Source: an uncultured Roseicyclus sp. | Lineage (GTDB): Bacteria > Pseudomonadota > Alphaproteobacteria > Rhodobacterales > Rhodobacteraceae | Reading direction: 5' to 3' | Assembly: GCA_947500415.1 (NCBI GenBank) | Contig: CANMRT010000001.1 | Location: 1,514,982 to 1,578,981 of the forward strand | Length of the DNA: 64,000 bases | Shown here: positions 53,177-61,177 of the stretch, one piece after another | Layout of the letters: every line of letters begins with the position of its first letter | Position numbering within the stretch: the first letter of the stretch is position 1 | Made by a program: the position numbers and the translations under genes | The notes under the pieces: model-generated | What the model was told of the DNA's origin: nothing | The model's database searches: none | Seen by the model: the letters and a program-made list of their open reading frames with translations, nothing else

Positions 53177-54022
53177 TTATTGAGATGCCACGGAATATTG
53201 CCCAGGCGTTACCCCCAAGACGGCTTTGAAGTTTCGGCTCAAATGACTTTGATCGGCAAAACCAGTCGCAGCTGACGCTTCAGCCAAGCCACACCCGGCC
53301 CGAAGCAAGTCACGAGCTTTCATGACTCGAACAGTTTGGAGATATTGAAAAGGCGTCATGCCAAAGCGACGCTTGAAGTTGGCAATGACCACCTGCTTGG
53401 AGCAGCACGACAAGCTACATAGTTGATCTAACGATATGCGTTGCGAGTGATTGTCATGCAAATAGTCTCGAACGCGGTCGTCCGCGTCCGACCCGGAGTT
53501 GCCATCGCTAAGGGTGAGTGACCCGAAAGCCGCGAAGACAGTTCTGAGTATGTCCTGAAGCAGCTCCTCAGCCCGCAATGGATCAACGTTCGCTCCTAAG
53601 ACGTCTCGCAACAAACACAGTTTCGCGTAGACCGATGAGCATTCATGAAATGGGCTGTCGAACGCTATGCCTGAACGGACGTTCTTGTCGTCTTCATCCA
53701 AAACGTCGCAAACAGATTCTTCTGGTATGTAGAACATCGTCTGGGACCACCCGAGTTCCGATCCAGCCCCGCCAAAATGCGGTTCGTCTGGTGAAAGCGT
53801 CGCGATCGCATTGCGGCCCGCTTTCCACCAACTGCCACGGCACCAAACATCATGTTTGCCGCTCTCAATAATTCCGATGACATATTCACTATGCGAATGG
53901 CGGGAAAAGTCTTGGCGTTTGTAATTGGCAACAAGCCAATCCAGACCCTTGGATATCCCACAGTGGTTCATCGAAGCGTTGTTTTTAGGGGGGCGCCCTC
54001 CAACGTTTCCTTTGCCCGTCAT
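53177..54022 (-). CDS. AraC-family transcriptional regulator
   Basis: A 281-residue protein: N-terminal cupin ligand domain (YKRQDFSRHSHSEYVIGIIESGKHDVWCRGSWWKAGRNAIATLSPDEPH) and C-terminal double helix-turn-helix (RISLDQLCSLSCCSKQVVIANFKRRFGMTPFQYLQTVRVMKARDLL, then LAEASAATGFADQSHLSRNFKAVLGVTPGQY). The cupin with HSHSEYVIG and SPDEPH is typical of the AraC group near amino-acid or LysE exporter genes. Lying about 43 bp upstream of the threonine dehydratase gene, it probably controls it. An internal ATG at 53971 is an alternative start. Confidence 0.92.
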   Translation of the reverse strand: MTGKGNVGGRPPKNNASMNHCGISKGLDWLVANYKRQDFSRHSHSEYVIGIIESGKHDVWCRGSWWKAGRNAIATLSPDEPHFGGAGSELGWSQTMFYIPEESVCDVLDEDDKNVRSGIAFDSPFHECSSVYAKLCLLRDVLGANVDPLRAEELLQDILRTVFAAFGSLTLSDGNSGSDADDRVRDYLHDNHSQRISLDQLCSLSCCSKQVVIANFKRRFGMTPFQYLQTVRVMKARDLLRAGCGLAEASAATGFADQSHLSRNFKAVLGVTPGQYSVASQ

Positions 54023-54168
54023 CCTGTTGTCGCCTCATTCTCCACGTGCTTGTGCTTCATCATTCGCTGCTTCATGCACGAACTGGTGAGATGCGCGACA
54101 GGCCCGACTTTCGCTATCAAATGCTCGCAACGCGTCTGAACCGTAGGGTCGGCGAGGCCAATTTTGCG

Positions 54169-54501
54169 CTATCTTCCAGGGCTGGTGTTCGAAAGGTCGT
54201 TCAAAAGCTTCCTTAGGCAAGCATCTAACAGCACCCCGTTTGGTTTGTAGAACACCCAATTTTTGATGGACCGTGCCTGCACAAGCCCGGCTGCTTCTAG
54301 GACTTTCATATGCGATGTCACTGTGGGTTGGGACAGGCCGATTTTTTGCGTGATAAACCCAACGCAAACTCCATCATCTACCAAGTCACCGTCGCGTTGC
54401 TGGGGAAAATGATCTCTTGGCGATGAAATCCACTTCATGATTTGAAGGCGATTTTCGTTGGACAGTGCCTTTAGAACTTCAAGTTCGGATGGGTTAGCCA
54501 T
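54169..54501 (-). CDS. ArsR-type winged-helix regulator
   Basis: A 110-residue protein, SELEVLKALSNENRLQIMKWISSPRDHFP, then DLVDDGVCVGFITQKIGLSQPTVTSHMKVLEAAGLVQARSIKNWVFYKPN. The SQPTVTSHMKVLEAAGL recognition helix is ArsR/HTH_20. The insert DGDLVDDGVCVGFIT is common in ArsR proteins next to Asp/Glu racemases or hydrolases. A cysteine is present (GVCVG), but no paired metal-site cysteines are seen, so metal sensing is doubtful. Its start codon overlaps the first of three phased repeats. Confidence 0.88.
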   Translation of the reverse strand: MANPSELEVLKALSNENRLQIMKWISSPRDHFPQQRDGDLVDDGVCVGFITQKIGLSQPTVTSHMKVLEAAGLVQARSIKNWVFYKPNGVLLDACLRKLLNDLSNTSPGR

Positions 54502-54540
54502 CTATATTTGCACTTATCTATATTTAGGATCTTCTATATT
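54501..54540. promoter_or_regulatory. Three TCTATATT repeats with exact 16-bp period upstream of arsR
   Basis: TCTATATT begins at 54501, 54517 and 54533. The array covers the arsR start codon and the promoter region shared with the racemase gene at 54583. Regular spacing suggests cooperative binding on DNA, most simply by the ArsR protein itself. Confidence 0.6.
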
Positions 54541-54582
54541 GTAACATGGTGATTGTGCGTGTTCAACCCGGGAGGAAAACCG

Positions 54583-55260
54583 ATGCATATTGGTCTGGTC
54601 GGCGGCATTGGGCCTGCCGCGACTGTCGCATATTATAGTCAACTCGTTGCGGGATTTAGGGCTGCTGATCTTCCACTTGAATTGACGATCACGCATGCGG
54701 ACATCGGAACACTCGCACACAACGCAACTAACGATAAACGGCAGGCACAGGCGGAGGTATTTGCCGGCCACTTGAAACAGCTTGCAGCCGCAGGTTGCGA
54801 TATCGGTATGATCACTGCTCTGACCGGTCACTTTTGTTTTGAGCAAACCCGTCAACTGTCGCCGATCCAATTGGTCAACGGTGTAGAAGTGATCGACCGG
54901 CACTGTTTGGAGCAGGGCATCAAAACCTTAGGGCTTCTCGGTAGCCCGCCAGTACTGAATACCAAACTGTTCGGCCTATTGAGCGCATCGGAGGTTGTTG
55001 TGCCGCAGACCGGACTAGATGAACTTGGCAAAGCCTACATGGAAGTCGCAAATGCTGGTTTCTGCACTGAAGACAATAGGTTGAAGTTCTTTCAGGCAGG
55101 CTCATCCATGATCGAAAATCAGGGAGCTGAGGCAGTGCTGCTGGCCGGAACTGATTTGGGTTTGGCGTTCAACGACCATACGCCTGATTTCAGAGTAATT
55201 GATGCCTTGGAGCTCCACGTAATTGAGTTGGTTTCTTTGGCGTCCAATTCAGATAGCTAG
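54583..55260 (+). CDS. Asp/Glu racemase superfamily protein without the usual catalytic cysteines
   Basis: A 225-residue protein starting MHIGLVGGIGPAATVAYYSQLVAGF with a GGGAGGA site. The fold marks are clear (GLVGGIGPAAT, LELTITHADIGTL, KTLGLLGSPPVLNTKLFGLL, GAEAVLLAGTDLGLAF). In active racemases the cysteines lie in CNTxH and GCTE motifs. Here the aligned parts read ITALTGHFC and LAGTDLG, so both nucleophile positions are replaced. It may be a non-racemase relative (hydrolase, decarboxylase or binding protein). It diverges from arsR over an 82-bp region with phased repeats. Confidence 0.85.
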   Translation: MHIGLVGGIGPAATVAYYSQLVAGFRAADLPLELTITHADIGTLAHNATNDKRQAQAEVFAGHLKQLAAAGCDIGMITALTGHFCFEQTRQLSPIQLVNGVEVIDRHCLEQGIKTLGLLGSPPVLNTKLFGLLSASEVVVPQTGLDELGKAYMEVANAGFCTEDNRLKFFQAGSSMIENQGAEAVLLAGTDLGLAFNDHTPDFRVIDALELHVIELVSLASNSDS

Positions 55261-55549
55261 ATCATTCTTGACTCTAGAACGCACGTTCGTGCGTGACGCG
55301 TCACTTGCTAAAGCCGGCTCTAGCTAACCTCTGCGTTCCCGTATTCCGCAAAATGCTTAGCCGCTAAGCAGTAACTTGAACGGATCAAACCTGCTTTCGT
55401 TAGAAGCGACAGTTCGGCGTGATGGGAACCGGTAAACTAAAGGAATTAGTGCAGCTCCAGAAATAGAAGGGGCGGCTAAGCAGGACTGTATCAGACCTAC
55501 GGCCATGTGGAGAGGTTTTTGCGACAGGAGAGGCGGTAGGTGCTTGCAA
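55261..55549. other. Intergenic region with two adjacent palindromes
   Basis: ACGCACG-TT-CGTGCGT at 55279-55294 is followed by GTGACGCGTCAC at 55293-55304, sharing two bases. The pair lies about 20 bp past the racemase stop codon and could end its transcript or be a remnant of a mobile-element end. The rest up to the transposase relic holds nothing recognisable. Confidence 0.45.
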
Positions 55550-56105
55550 AGCACGTGAGGAAGGAGCGGCTTTGGTTGAACGACGGATCGTGAATAAGGT
55601 TGAGGCCAGAGTCTCGCAACCACGTCTGGAATTACGACTTAGTTCCCTACCGGACCGACGATGGCAAGGCGTTCTGGCACCTGAAAATCCGAGACGAATT
55701 CAGCCGCGAATGGCTGATCATCCGAGTGACGCGAAAGCTGAACTCGACCGATATCATCAGATACTCTGAGCGATCTGTTCATCCTGCGCGGTGTGACTGC
55801 CTTCGTCCGCTCCGACATTGACCCGAAGTTCGTGGCCCAGACTGTCAGAGACTGTATCTCCGCTGTCAGCGCCGCCGCCCAAGTAGAACCAGGTTCCCCA
55901 AGGAGAAAGGCTACCGCGAGGGCTTCAATGGACACATGCAGGACGAACTGCTGGACGGCGAGATCTTCTAGACCCTCCGAGAAGCCCAGATCATCATCGA
56001 AGGCTGGCGCAGACGCCACAACGGCAAACGGCCCCAAAGCGCACTCAGTTACAGGCCCCCGACACTAGAAACCATCATCCCGATAGCCCATAGGCTGACC
56101 ATCAA
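55550..56105 (+). pseudogene. Decayed IS3-family transposase (OrfB integrase core)
   Basis: Frame 1 reads KERLWLNDGS, a TGA stop (55591-55593), then IRLRPESRNHVWNYDLVPYRTDDGKAFWHLKIRDEFSREWLIIRVTRKLN. A frameshift near 55765 moves to LSDLFILRGVTAFVRSDIDPKFVAQTVRDCISAV, and another near 55900 to KGYREGFNGHMQDELLDGEIF, a TAG stop, then TLREAQIIIEGWRRRHNGKRPQSALSYRPP. These match the DDE core of IS3/IS407-type OrfB: the aspartates in WxYDxV and RSDxxPKF, and the glutamate in GYxExFN. Two stops and two frameshifts make it inactive. OrfA and terminal repeats are not visible. It lies just past the 3' end of the RTX gene. Confidence 0.85.
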
Positions 56106-56139
56106 AACGGACCAGTCAGATCGGGCTGCTAAGTTTGTG

Positions 56140-58800
56140 TCAGAAAAGGAAGTCATCCTCGTTGATTAGGCTTGTGATGCCAGACAGCAAGATGGAGTTT
56201 CCTGTTCCGGTTACCTCAATGAGCGTGGAGTTTGTGCCTTGGGTGATTGTCAGGTCGGTAAATACGTAGCCCGATCCGCGCAGGTCCAAAAGCTCAGTCC
56301 CGTTATCGAAGGTCTGGACCGTGTCCCGACCAAAATTCGCCGTGTCGAAGATGAACTGATCGATACCGCCGGACCCCGTAATGATGTCGTCGCCAAGGCC
56401 GCCATTGAGCACGTCGTCGCCGACCCCGCCAACAAGCGCGTCATCGCCTTCGCCGCCATCAATGGTGTCATCGCCACTGCGTCCGTTAAGGTTGTTTGCC
56501 TCCCCGTCGCCGGTGATGATGTCGTCGAATCTAGAGCCCAGAATGTTCTCGATGTTTACAAGCGTGTCGCCGGCTCCATGGCCTGACCCGGTTGCCGTGC
56601 CAGCCACTAGATCGACGATGATTCTGAGGTCGGAATTTGTATAGCTGGCTACATCGATCCCGCCCTCACCATCAATAAAGTCCGCCCCGCGTGAACCCAG
56701 CAACGTATCGTTGCCTTCGCCGCCTCGGAGGGTGTCGTTGTTGGACGAAGCGTTCAGGAAATCGTTTCCGTTTCCGCCAATCAGTTCATTGCGAAGCGTG
56801 TTGCCGGTGAGACTGTCGTCAAAGGCCGACCCAATCAAATCTTCGGTGCTCGCAGAGATCGTGTCACCGGTCGCGTATCCGCCCGTGACGGTGCCCCCGT
56901 TGTTGATCCCGATTGTGACGGCGGCGTCGGAATTGCTGTAGTCAGCCGTGTCGCCAACACTGCCGCCGCCATTGATCAGGTCCAGGCCTTCGCCAGCGAT
57001 TATCGTATCAGCGCCAATTCCGCCGGAGAGTGTGTTATTTCCAAGTCCGCCTGTTAGTAGGTCGTCGCCGGAGAAGCCGTTAATTTCATTGTCTTCATCG
57101 TCGCCGGTCAATGTGTCGTTGTGAACAGAGCCAAGGAGGTTTTCGATGTTGTTCAGCGTATCGCCAGCCGCGTCACCGCCCGAGGTCATACCGGTGGCAA
57201 GGTTGACCGAAACAGCTGCGCCTGAGTTCGAGTAACTTGCAGTGTCGCTATCGTCGCCCCCGTCTATGGAATCCGCCCCTCCGTCACCAACGATCAAGTC
57301 TTCGCCCGCACCGCCGATAATGGTATTGGCCAAAGCGCTGCCGATAATCGTGTCATCGCCTTCGCCGCCGGTAACGTTCTCAATATCAATCAGCGTGTCA
57401 GTCCCGAGCTCACCTGCCGCAGCAACGCCTGAGGCCAGCGAGATCTTCAGAGCGCCGGTCGCCGCCGAATAATCCGCCACATCTGTGCCATCGCCCCCGT
57501 CCAACGTGTCATTCCCAAAACTCCCAATCAGCGTGTCAGAACCGCCGCCTGCGAGGATTTCCAAATTGAAGTCTGACCCGGTGAGGACCTGGTCGGTGTC
57601 ATCACCTGTGACCCGAAGCGAAAATTCGATGATTTGCCCCTGAATAGACGACCCATTTCCGTCACTTAGTTCGTCACTCCAAGACGAAACCAGCCGTCCA
57701 TCGGACAAAACGGCCAGACTGCTTTCATCAGCATCGGTCACAGCGCTGGATAGCATCGCTGCGTCGGTTTGCGGGACGCCCGCTTCGTCAAATATTCGAT
57801 ACAAAACTCGAAAGTTGCCGGAAGAATCTTCTTCTGTCCAACTCACAATCACCCAATTATTTGCCAAGACCGAGAGATTCACATTTGTCTCGGTCGCCAA
57901 AACGTCTGAATCAACGCGAATAATCCCGGTGCCACCCGGATTATTTTGCAAGTCTTCGAATATGTTCAGCGCGATGCCCGGCCCATCGGGAAAATCGGCA
58001 GCATATGCGTAGGCAAAGCCGCCGCCTGTTGGCAACGCGACAAGCTTGATCGACGTGTCTCGGTCAGACGGACCAACCGGGTCTATAACAATGGTCGAAG
58101 ACGCAGAACCAACTGCTGGACCATCCGGCGTTCTAAAGCTCAGGTGAACTGGGTTGGTCGTTGCCGTTCCAATCTCGACCGCTGCAACAAGAATATCGCC
58201 ATTGGATAGCGTTACTATATCCACATCAGTGAAATCATCGAACACACTTCCGACACCATAAATCGCCTTAAACGATCCATCCGCGAATCTGACATTGAGA
58301 TCCAATGTCTTGGTCGGTTCGTTGACTGAAATCGTGAATTGGTACCCGTTCTGACCGACCGTAAGTGCATTTCCTGCCAATTCGCCGGAATTGGCGATCA
58401 AAGTTCCGGGCGATAGTACAGCGCCATCCGCCGCATCCACATTTGCCGTAAAGAGATCTCCGCCTGGCGTCGAAGATCCACCCACATTGGCCCAGCGAAA
58501 CAATATCGACCCGTCGGACGCCTCCGCTATTTCTGGTTCTTCGATCATTTGAACCGACAAACTGGACCCAGTGAAAGGGAGGGTGTGAAACCCGCTTGCT
58601 GTCGGAACCGGCGTGCCATCCGCGTCGAAGATTGAAACAGCTGGCGTAGCAGTTGTGGTAAAGTCGTTCCCGTAAGAAACGGCAAATCCACCACTAGAGA
58701 GCGCAATAACGGACGAGCCGAATTGGCTGCCGCTAGTGTAGCCGTTTAGTTGAAAAACACCCGAAACACTGGTGGCGATTAACTCTTCTGTAACAGACAC
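56140..58800 (-). CDS. RTX calcium-binding exoprotein
   Basis: An 886-residue acidic protein with no Sec signal. The N-terminal 400 residues are beta-rich with repeated tryptophan/serine strands (LSNGDILVAAVEIG, LPTGGGFAYAYAADF, LANNWVIVSWTEED, LSDGRLVSSWSDE), probably a propeller. From about residue 415 come hemolysin-type GGxGxDxLxG nonapeptides, set in four larger units of roughly 90-100 residues of the form ADYS-x-V-x-L-x-G ... GDTL-x-IEN-x-x-GS-x-x-DD-x-LTG. The C-terminus (LLSGITSLINEDDFLF) fits a type I secretion signal. The protein would leave through an HlyBD/TolC-like system and fold on binding calcium outside. No transporter or acyltransferase gene is in the window. Confidence 0.9.
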   Translation of the reverse strand: MSVTEELIATSVSGVFQLNGYTSGSQFGSSVIALSSGGFAVSYGNDFTTTATPAVSIFDADGTPVPTASGFHTLPFTGSSLSVQMIEEPEIAEASDGSILFRWANVGGSSTPGGDLFTANVDAADGAVLSPGTLIANSGELAGNALTVGQNGYQFTISVNEPTKTLDLNVRFADGSFKAIYGVGSVFDDFTDVDIVTLSNGDILVAAVEIGTATTNPVHLSFRTPDGPAVGSASSTIVIDPVGPSDRDTSIKLVALPTGGGFAYAYAADFPDGPGIALNIFEDLQNNPGGTGIIRVDSDVLATETNVNLSVLANNWVIVSWTEEDSSGNFRVLYRIFDEAGVPQTDAAMLSSAVTDADESSLAVLSDGRLVSSWSDELSDGNGSSIQGQIIEFSLRVTGDDTDQVLTGSDFNLEILAGGGSDTLIGSFGNDTLDGGDGTDVADYSAATGALKISLASGVAAAGELGTDTLIDIENVTGGEGDDTIIGSALANTIIGGAGEDLIVGDGGADSIDGGDDSDTASYSNSGAAVSVNLATGMTSGGDAAGDTLNNIENLLGSVHNDTLTGDDEDNEINGFSGDDLLTGGLGNNTLSGGIGADTIIAGEGLDLINGGGSVGDTADYSNSDAAVTIGINNGGTVTGGYATGDTISASTEDLIGSAFDDSLTGNTLRNELIGGNGNDFLNASSNNDTLRGGEGNDTLLGSRGADFIDGEGGIDVASYTNSDLRIIVDLVAGTATGSGHGAGDTLVNIENILGSRFDDIITGDGEANNLNGRSGDDTIDGGEGDDALVGGVGDDVLNGGLGDDIITGSGGIDQFIFDTANFGRDTVQTFDNGTELLDLRGSGYVFTDLTITQGTNSTLIEVTGTGNSILLSGITSLINEDDFLF

Positions 58801-59502
58801 TTTTCAACAGCTCCGAATTAAAACTTCCAGATTTCTTTAGCGATCACTGTATTTTACGCCAACCGAACCGGCTCGCAAGGCGAAAGAGTGGTTGCGCCAC
58901 GAACACGTAACCAACCACGTCCGCCAGGCAGGCCTCGCCCGCCGTTGGAAGTATTTTGGAATGACGCGAACCGAACTGGCTCGGCAGAAGGGTCTCAAGG
59001 GAGCAAGCGGCAGACAGGTAGGATGTGAACGTCCAGTTTCGAGTTAGGCGCCAGGTTTGATAGCACCTGCAGCGAACTTCTTCTGCTCGTCCGTAGTGAT
59101 GAGACCAGCCTCCGGCCAATGGGGTGCAAATTGATGAGTCTGTAACGAACGACGGAGTTGCTCTGCGCATCGGGAATGTGATTTCGGGAGGCGGAATTGG
59201 GGGCAGACCAAAGGGGCCGCAAAAAGCGTCTTATTGGGTATGTATGTTCGATCTCCCAATCATAGTCAGTGTGGGACACCACTCATTGCGCTCTTGGCCG
59301 CCGATACCTCGGCGTACGTGTGACAGGTTCAGCGAGACCGTTTTCTGTCTGTCGCTAGGCAGGTCCGACCAGTTTCATTACTTCAATTTTGATACGCCGT
59401 TCAGCAGCACAAACGCACCCGGCTTTGGCGCCCGCAAAAGCAGTGTCCAAGCGGCGCGCCCGACAGTGCATTGAATTGACGTTTTTCGATATGCCGCCCG
59501 AG
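58801..59502. other. Intergenic region of about 700 bp with no recognised gene
   Basis: It carries the upstream region of the RTX gene and the 3' end of the YciI gene. Minus frames 58844-59170 and 59044-59259 are open; the second ends EAGLITTDEQKKFAAGAIKPGA, which loosely recalls a SHOCT-type tail, but the rest is not a plausible protein. No hairpin or repeat stands out. Confidence 0.4.
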
Positions 59503-59889
59503 TTAGGGCAGGGCCACAGATTGGGACGACAAGGACACGGTAAAGCTGAGCGATCCTTCGTTGACCAGCCATTTGCGTACCTCGTAGCTGCGTGCGCCGG
59601 CGTGGTGCATCGGATCAGCGTCGGCGATGGCGCGGGCGGCGTCGAGATCGGCCGCGCGGTAGATGATCATGCCTTCCGCCTCCATCATCTCACCGCTGGC
59701 GTCCGAGACTGGCCCGGCCATGACAAGGGCGCCTGCGGCCTCCATTTCCTTTTGATAGGCGAGGTGGGCGGGCAGGGTGGCTTTGAAGAGGTCCTTATCG
59801 CCTGTCGGGGTGGACCTTACGACAAACAGCTCCATGGCCAGCGCGCCACGGGATTTCGCTTCGGATTTGTAGTCTTCCCATTTCGGCAC
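59503..59889 (-). CDS. YciI-like (YCII/DGPF) family protein
   Basis: A 128-residue protein from GTG 59889, with an AAGGGAG site eight bases upstream. It shows the YciI ferredoxin-like pattern: MELFVVRSTPTGDKDLFKATLPAHLAYQKEMEAAGALVMAGPVSDASGEMMEAEGMIIYRAADLDAARAIADADPMHHAGARSYEVRKWLVNEG. The His of AHLAYQ and the DPMHHAG segment correspond to the conserved His/Asp pair thought to be catalytic. Function of the family is mostly unknown. It diverges from the RutE-like gene across a promoter with an AAAATCGATTTT palindrome. The ORF is open upstream to 60036, which would overlap that promoter. Confidence 0.85.
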   Translation of the reverse strand: MPKWEDYKSEAKSRGALAMELFVVRSTPTGDKDLFKATLPAHLAYQKEMEAAGALVMAGPVSDASGEMMEAEGMIIYRAADLDAARAIADADPMHHAGARSYEVRKWLVNEGSLSFTVSLSSQSVALP

Positions 59890-59934
59890 GTCGCGACTCC
59901 CTTTTCGGATGCGCCAGCTTAGCCTCGATATTTT

Positions 59935-59963
59935 TTGACTTGAAAGACAAAAATCGATTTTAT
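59935..59963 (+). promoter_or_regulatory. Promoter with overlapping palindrome upstream of the RutE-like gene
   Basis: TTGACT (59935-59940), a 17-base spacer and TTTTAT (59958-59963) make a sigma-70-like promoter. The perfect 12-bp palindrome AAAATCGATTTT (59950-59961) covers the spacer and -10, as a repressor site would. CAAAAATCG recurs at 59985-59993. Confidence 0.4.
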
Positions 59964-60017
59964 TAGACACGAGGCAAAAATCGCGACAGTTTTGCGGGAC
60001 GATTCTGGGAGGGGTTG

Positions 60018-60677
60018 ATGGCGGACGGTGCGTCACAGGAAGATCTGCGGGCCGCGGCCCAAGCCGATGTGCGCGACATGCGCGCCACCCTTCAAAGGCT
60101 AAGTCAGGCCGAAATCGAGCTGATCCTGACCAAAGCGCGCTCCCACTATGCCTGGACAGACCGACCCGTCACTGACGACTTGCTGCACCGTATCTTCGAC
60201 ATCACCAAGATGGGCCCGACCAGCATGAACACGTGCCCCGCGCGGTTCATCTTCGTGCGCTCGGATGAGGGGAAGGCGCGGATCGCGAAATCGCTGAAGC
60301 CCGCGAACGTCCCGAAGGTCATGGGCGCGCCGGTGACGGCCATCATCGCCTATGATCTGGATTTCTGGACGGAATTGCCCCGCCTGTTCCCCCACGAAGA
60401 CCGCCGCCCGCATTTTGAAGGCAAGCCGCAACATGCCGAGAATACGGCGTTTCGAAATGGTACGCTGCAGGGCGCGTATTTCATGATAGCGGCCCGGGCC
60501 CTTGGCCTCGATGTTGGTGCAATATCGGGCTTCGACAATGCGGTGGTGGATGCGGAGTTCTTCGAGGGCACCACGCTGAAATCCAACTTCCTTTGCAACC
60601 TTGGCTACGCCGATGAGACCGCGCTGTTCCAACGGCTGCCGCGGTTCGACTTCGACGATGTTTGCGAAATTCTCTGA
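60018..60677 (+). CDS. RutE/HadB-type nitroreductase (malonic semialdehyde reductase-like)
   Basis: A 219-residue flavin-fold protein starting MADGASQEDLRAAAQADVRDMRATL with a GGGAGGGG site. Motifs: ARSHYAWTDRPVTDDLLHRIFDITKMGPTSMNTCPARFIFVRSDEGKARIAKSLKPANVPKVMGAPVTAIIAYD (FMN-site KMGPTSMNT), ENTAFRNGTLQGAYFMIAARALGLDVGAISGFDNAVVD, and LKSNFLCNLGYAD. These mark the nitroreductase subgroup of RutE (3-hydroxypropionate formation in pyrimidine catabolism) and HadB. No other rut genes are here, so a general aldehyde or quinone reductase role is as likely. It is followed by an OsmC gene. Confidence 0.88.
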   Translation: MADGASQEDLRAAAQADVRDMRATLQRLSQAEIELILTKARSHYAWTDRPVTDDLLHRIFDITKMGPTSMNTCPARFIFVRSDEGKARIAKSLKPANVPKVMGAPVTAIIAYDLDFWTELPRLFPHEDRRPHFEGKPQHAENTAFRNGTLQGAYFMIAARALGLDVGAISGFDNAVVDAEFFEGTTLKSNFLCNLGYADETALFQRLPRFDFDDVCEIL

Positions 60678-60695
60678 CGTAAGGACGGCCGCCAC

Positions 60696-61154
60696 ATGGC
60701 GATAAAGATGAAAACATCCGCGACGCTGTCCATCGACGCAACCTGTCACGGGCATTCCGTGGCACAGGTGCGCACACGAGATTTGGCGCAGATCATCGAT
60801 GAACCGGTGGAGCGGCACGGCACGAACTTGGGCTTCACGCCCACCGACACGGCGCTGAGTGCGCTGGCGGGGTGTACCAACACCATCGGCCACAAATGTG
60901 CGGCCAAGCTGGGTGTGGACATCGGTAACCTGAACATCTCGGTCAAATGCCGGTTCAACCGGTTGGGCGTGACCCTGGCGGAAGAGATCGAGGTGCCGTT
61001 TGAAGAGATCGACCTTGTCGTCGTGGCGGATGGAAGCGCCACCGATGACGAGTTGCAGGCGGTTGCCGCCGAAGTCGCGAAATATTGCCCTTTGGCAAAG
61101 CTTTTTCGCGGGTCAGGCACCGTCATAAACGAAACCTGGCGCACAGCCGGGTGA
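60696..61154 (+). CDS. OsmC/Ohr family protein
   Basis: A 152-residue protein with the OsmC fold: FTPTDTALSALAGCTNTIGHKCAAKLGVDIGNLNISVKCRF and VAAEVAKYCPLAKLFRGSGTVINETW. The two cysteines of the peroxidase site are seen in ALAGCTN and KYCPLAKLF. Members reduce organic hydroperoxides or sulfenylated thiols. It starts 19 bp after the RutE-like gene and precedes a TRAP binding protein by about 24 bp, so the three may form one transcript. Confidence 0.9.
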   Translation: MAIKMKTSATLSIDATCHGHSVAQVRTRDLAQIIDEPVERHGTNLGFTPTDTALSALAGCTNTIGHKCAAKLGVDIGNLNISVKCRFNRLGVTLAEEIEVPFEEIDLVVVADGSATDDELQAVAAEVAKYCPLAKLFRGSGTVINETWRTAG

Positions 61155-61177
61155 GGATTTTCTGGGAGGAGAAGACC

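Noticed and set aside
53578-53871. Plus-strand ORF inside the AraC regulator gene
   Set aside because: Antisense to a clear AraC cupin domain with no supporting signals.
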